In this document: positions 13,901-15,333 of the stretch, piece after piece | Position numbering within the stretch: the stretch's first letter is position 1 | Layout of the letters: every line of letters starts with the position of its first letter | Assembly: GCA_002423545.1 (NCBI GenBank) | Contig: DIWP01000029.1 | Coordinates: forward strand, 15,955-31,287 | DNA: 15,333 bases | Origin: Thermoleophilia bacterium UBA6103 | Lineage (GTDB): Bacteria; Actinomycetota; Thermoleophilia; UBA2241 | Direction: 5' to 3' | Made by a program: the position numbers and the translations under genes | Notes under the pieces: model-generated | Database searches by the model: none | Seen by the model: the letters and a program-made list of their open reading frames with translations, nothing else | Told to the model about the DNA's origin: nothing

Positions 13901-13919
13901 CCGCGGCGACCTTCCGCGG
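13901..13919 (+). terminator. Weak hairpin after the DUF721 gene
   Basis: CCGCGG, seven-base loop, CCGCGG, 13 bases after the stop codon. No U-run follows, so termination is uncertain. Confidence 0.2.
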
Positions 13920-14002
13920 CCGTCTGCGCCGCCTCCCCCGGCTGCCCTCGACAGGACTCTTGAAAAGCACCTATTTGCTGGTTCTTTGGTACCCGTGGCG
14001 GC

Positions 14003-14031
14003 TTGGTCGACGGGCCCCCTTCTGGTATACT
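14003..14031 (+). promoter_or_regulatory. Candidate gyrB promoter
   Basis: TTGGTC at 14003-14008, 17-base spacer, TATACT at 14026-14031. The -10 matches sigma-70 consensus in five of six positions and spacing is ideal; the -35 matches only TTG. It would give a leader of about 107 bases, so gyrB probably has its own control apart from the dnaN-recF run. Confidence 0.5.
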
Positions 14032-14144
14032 GCCACCGTGCGAACCACGCCGCATCATGATGCCGCTCAGAGAGTCGGCGGCCCCCGAACCGCGAGTGTC
14101 TTCCACCCCCTTTCTCCAGCCAAAGGTCACGCCTGCGAGGAACC

Positions 14145-15333
14145 GTGAAGCAGCCCGCGCAGCCCAGTTATGACGCCCGCGACATCCAGGTCCTGGAGGG
14201 CCTTGACCCGGTCCGCGAGCGGCCCGGCATGTACATCGGGTCCACCGGCCCGCGGGGTCTGCACCACCTCGTCTTCGAGGTCGTCGACAACTCCGTCGAC
14301 GAGGCCCTCGCCGGCTACTGCTCGCACATCAAGATCACCATCAATCCCGACAACTCGATCACTGTCGTCGACGACGGCCGCGGTATCCCGGTTGGCATCA
14401 TGGACAAGTACGACAAGCCGGCCGCCGAGGTCGTTCTCACCATGTTGCACGCCGGCGGCAAGTTCGGCGGCAGCGGCTACAAGGTCTCGGGCGGGCTGCA
14501 CGGCGTCGGTGTCTCGGTCGTCAATGCGCTCAGCGAGTGGCTGGAGATCGACATCTTCCGCGACGGGTACCGCTGGCATCAGCGCTTCGAGCGCGGGGCG
14601 CCGGTCGCCGACCTCGCGCGCTGCGAGAAGATCACCAAGAAGGACGGCACCGGCACGACCGTCTCGTTCATGCCCGACGCCGAGATCTTCGAGGAGGTCG
14701 ACTTCGACTATCGAGTCTTGTCGCAGCGCCTGCGAGAGACCGCCTTTCTCACCCAGAACCTCAAGATCGAGCTCGTCGACGACCGCGCCGACGGCGAGAG
14801 CGTCGTCTACCAGTATGCCGGCGGGATCAAGGACTTCGTCGGTTACATCAACCGCGACAAGGACGCCCTTCACCGCAGCATCATCTACTTCCAGAACGAG
14901 ACGGCAGACGGCCAGACCGAGCTCGCCATGCAGTGGAACTCCACGTACAACGAGTCGATCTTCACGTTCGCGAACAACATCAACACCACCGAGGGCGGCA
15001 CGCACCTCTCGGGCTTCCGCGCCGCCCTCACGCGCACCATCAACGACTACGCGCGGCAGAAGAACCTGCTCAAGGAGAAGGACGAGAACCTTTCCGGCGA
15101 GGATGTGCGCGAGGGACTCACGGCGCTCATCTCGGTCAAGCTGCGTACGCCGCAGTTCGAGGGGCAGACCAAGAGCAAGCTCGGCAACACCGAGATCCGC
15201 ACGCTCGTCGAGACGACGGTCAACGCGCGTCTCGCCGAGTTCCTGGAAGAGAACCCAAGCGAGGCGCGGGCCATCGTCGAGAAGACGATCAACGCGGCGC
15301 GCGCCCGCAGCGCCGCGCGCAAGGCGCGCGACC
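14145..15333 (+). CDS. gyrB: DNA gyrase subunit B (3' part outside window)
   Basis: 396 codons visible of about 640. ATPase subunit of the type II topoisomerase that introduces negative supercoils. GHKL domain motifs: FEVVDNSVDEALAGY (44-58, catalytic Glu45 and Mg-binding Asn49), VVDDGRGIPV (74-83), and SGGLHGVGVSVVNALS (115-130). The transducer domain follows, with the lysine in QTKSKLGN. The window ends just before the Toprim domain, so EGDSA is not seen. GTG 14145 has GAGG four bases upstream; no in-frame start nearer the conserved region fits. gyrA would be expected downstream. Confidence 0.97.
   Translation, partial: MKQPAQPSYDARDIQVLEGLDPVRERPGMYIGSTGPRGLHHLVFEVVDNSVDEALAGYCSHIKITINPDNSITVVDDGRGIPVGIMDKYDKPAAEVVLTMLHAGGKFGGSGYKVSGGLHGVGVSVVNALSEWLEIDIFRDGYRWHQRFERGAPVADLARCEKITKKDGTGTTVSFMPDAEIFEEVDFDYRVLSQRLRETAFLTQNLKIELVDDRADGESVVYQYAGGIKDFVGYINRDKDALHRSIIYFQNETADGQTELAMQWNSTYNESIFTFANNINTTEGGTHLSGFRAALTRTINDYARQKNLLKEKDENLSGEDVREGLTALISVKLRTPQFEGQTKSKLGNTEIRTLVETTVNARLAEFLEENPSEARAIVEKTINAARARSAARKARD

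Noticed and set aside
1..15333. CRISPR arrays, insertion sequences, tRNA or rRNA genes
   Set aside because: I searched by eye on both strands and saw no regularly spaced repeats, transposase motifs, or tRNA/rRNA signatures.

Overview
The window carries the replication-origin neighbourhood of a high-GC bacterium, most likely a deep-branching member of the Actinomycetota such as a Thermoleophilia- or Coriobacteriia-like lineage. Evidence for this is the strong G/C bias at third codon positions, frequent GTG starts, a class E-type sortase, an apparent leaderless promoter, and the gene order dnaA-dnaN-S4 protein-recF-DUF721-gyrB on the plus strand. I cannot place it more finely from sequence alone.

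Left part (1-3354, minus strand): two paralogous family-3 solute-binding lipoproteins. The second lies 13 bases behind a non-pyrrolysine MttB-superfamily methyltransferase, and it lacks the arginine that normally holds the amino-acid carboxylate. A short intergenic region with a palindrome separates this group from a divergent class E-type sortase (3635-4354). The sortase converges on moeA (4414-5649, minus). Divergent from moeA is a 63-residue FlgM-like anti-sigma factor with a match to a sigma-28/WhiG-type promoter just upstream.

Middle part (5915-7915, minus strand): a thiamine operon, thiT-thiN-vanZ. It is headed by a clear TPP riboswitch (THI element) that runs directly into the thiT Shine-Dalgarno. 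The riboswitch has two extra hairpins inserted between the conserved ACCTGA segment and P5.

Right part (7979-15333, plus strand): a roughly 470-base gene-free region with two perfect and several degenerate DnaA boxes. It is followed by a GHKL ATPase/winged-helix protein with a leaderless-type promoter, then dnaA. The dnaA reading frame has no ATG, GTG or TTG at its N-terminus and seems to start at ATC. A second, weaker DnaA-box cluster fills the dnaA-dnaN gap, so oriC looks bipartite around the ATPase gene and dnaA. Then come dnaN, a YaaA-like S4 protein, recF and a DUF721/DciA-like protein in a tightly overlapping run, and gyrB with its own promoter, cut by the window edge.

The most interesting points are the unusual TPP riboswitch, the ATPase-HTH gene between the two origin clusters, the non-canonical dnaA start, the sigma-28-type promoter on the mini flgM, and the binding-protein/MttB pair that hints at uptake of a methylated amine. 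Most of the remaining genes are ordinary housekeeping genes.
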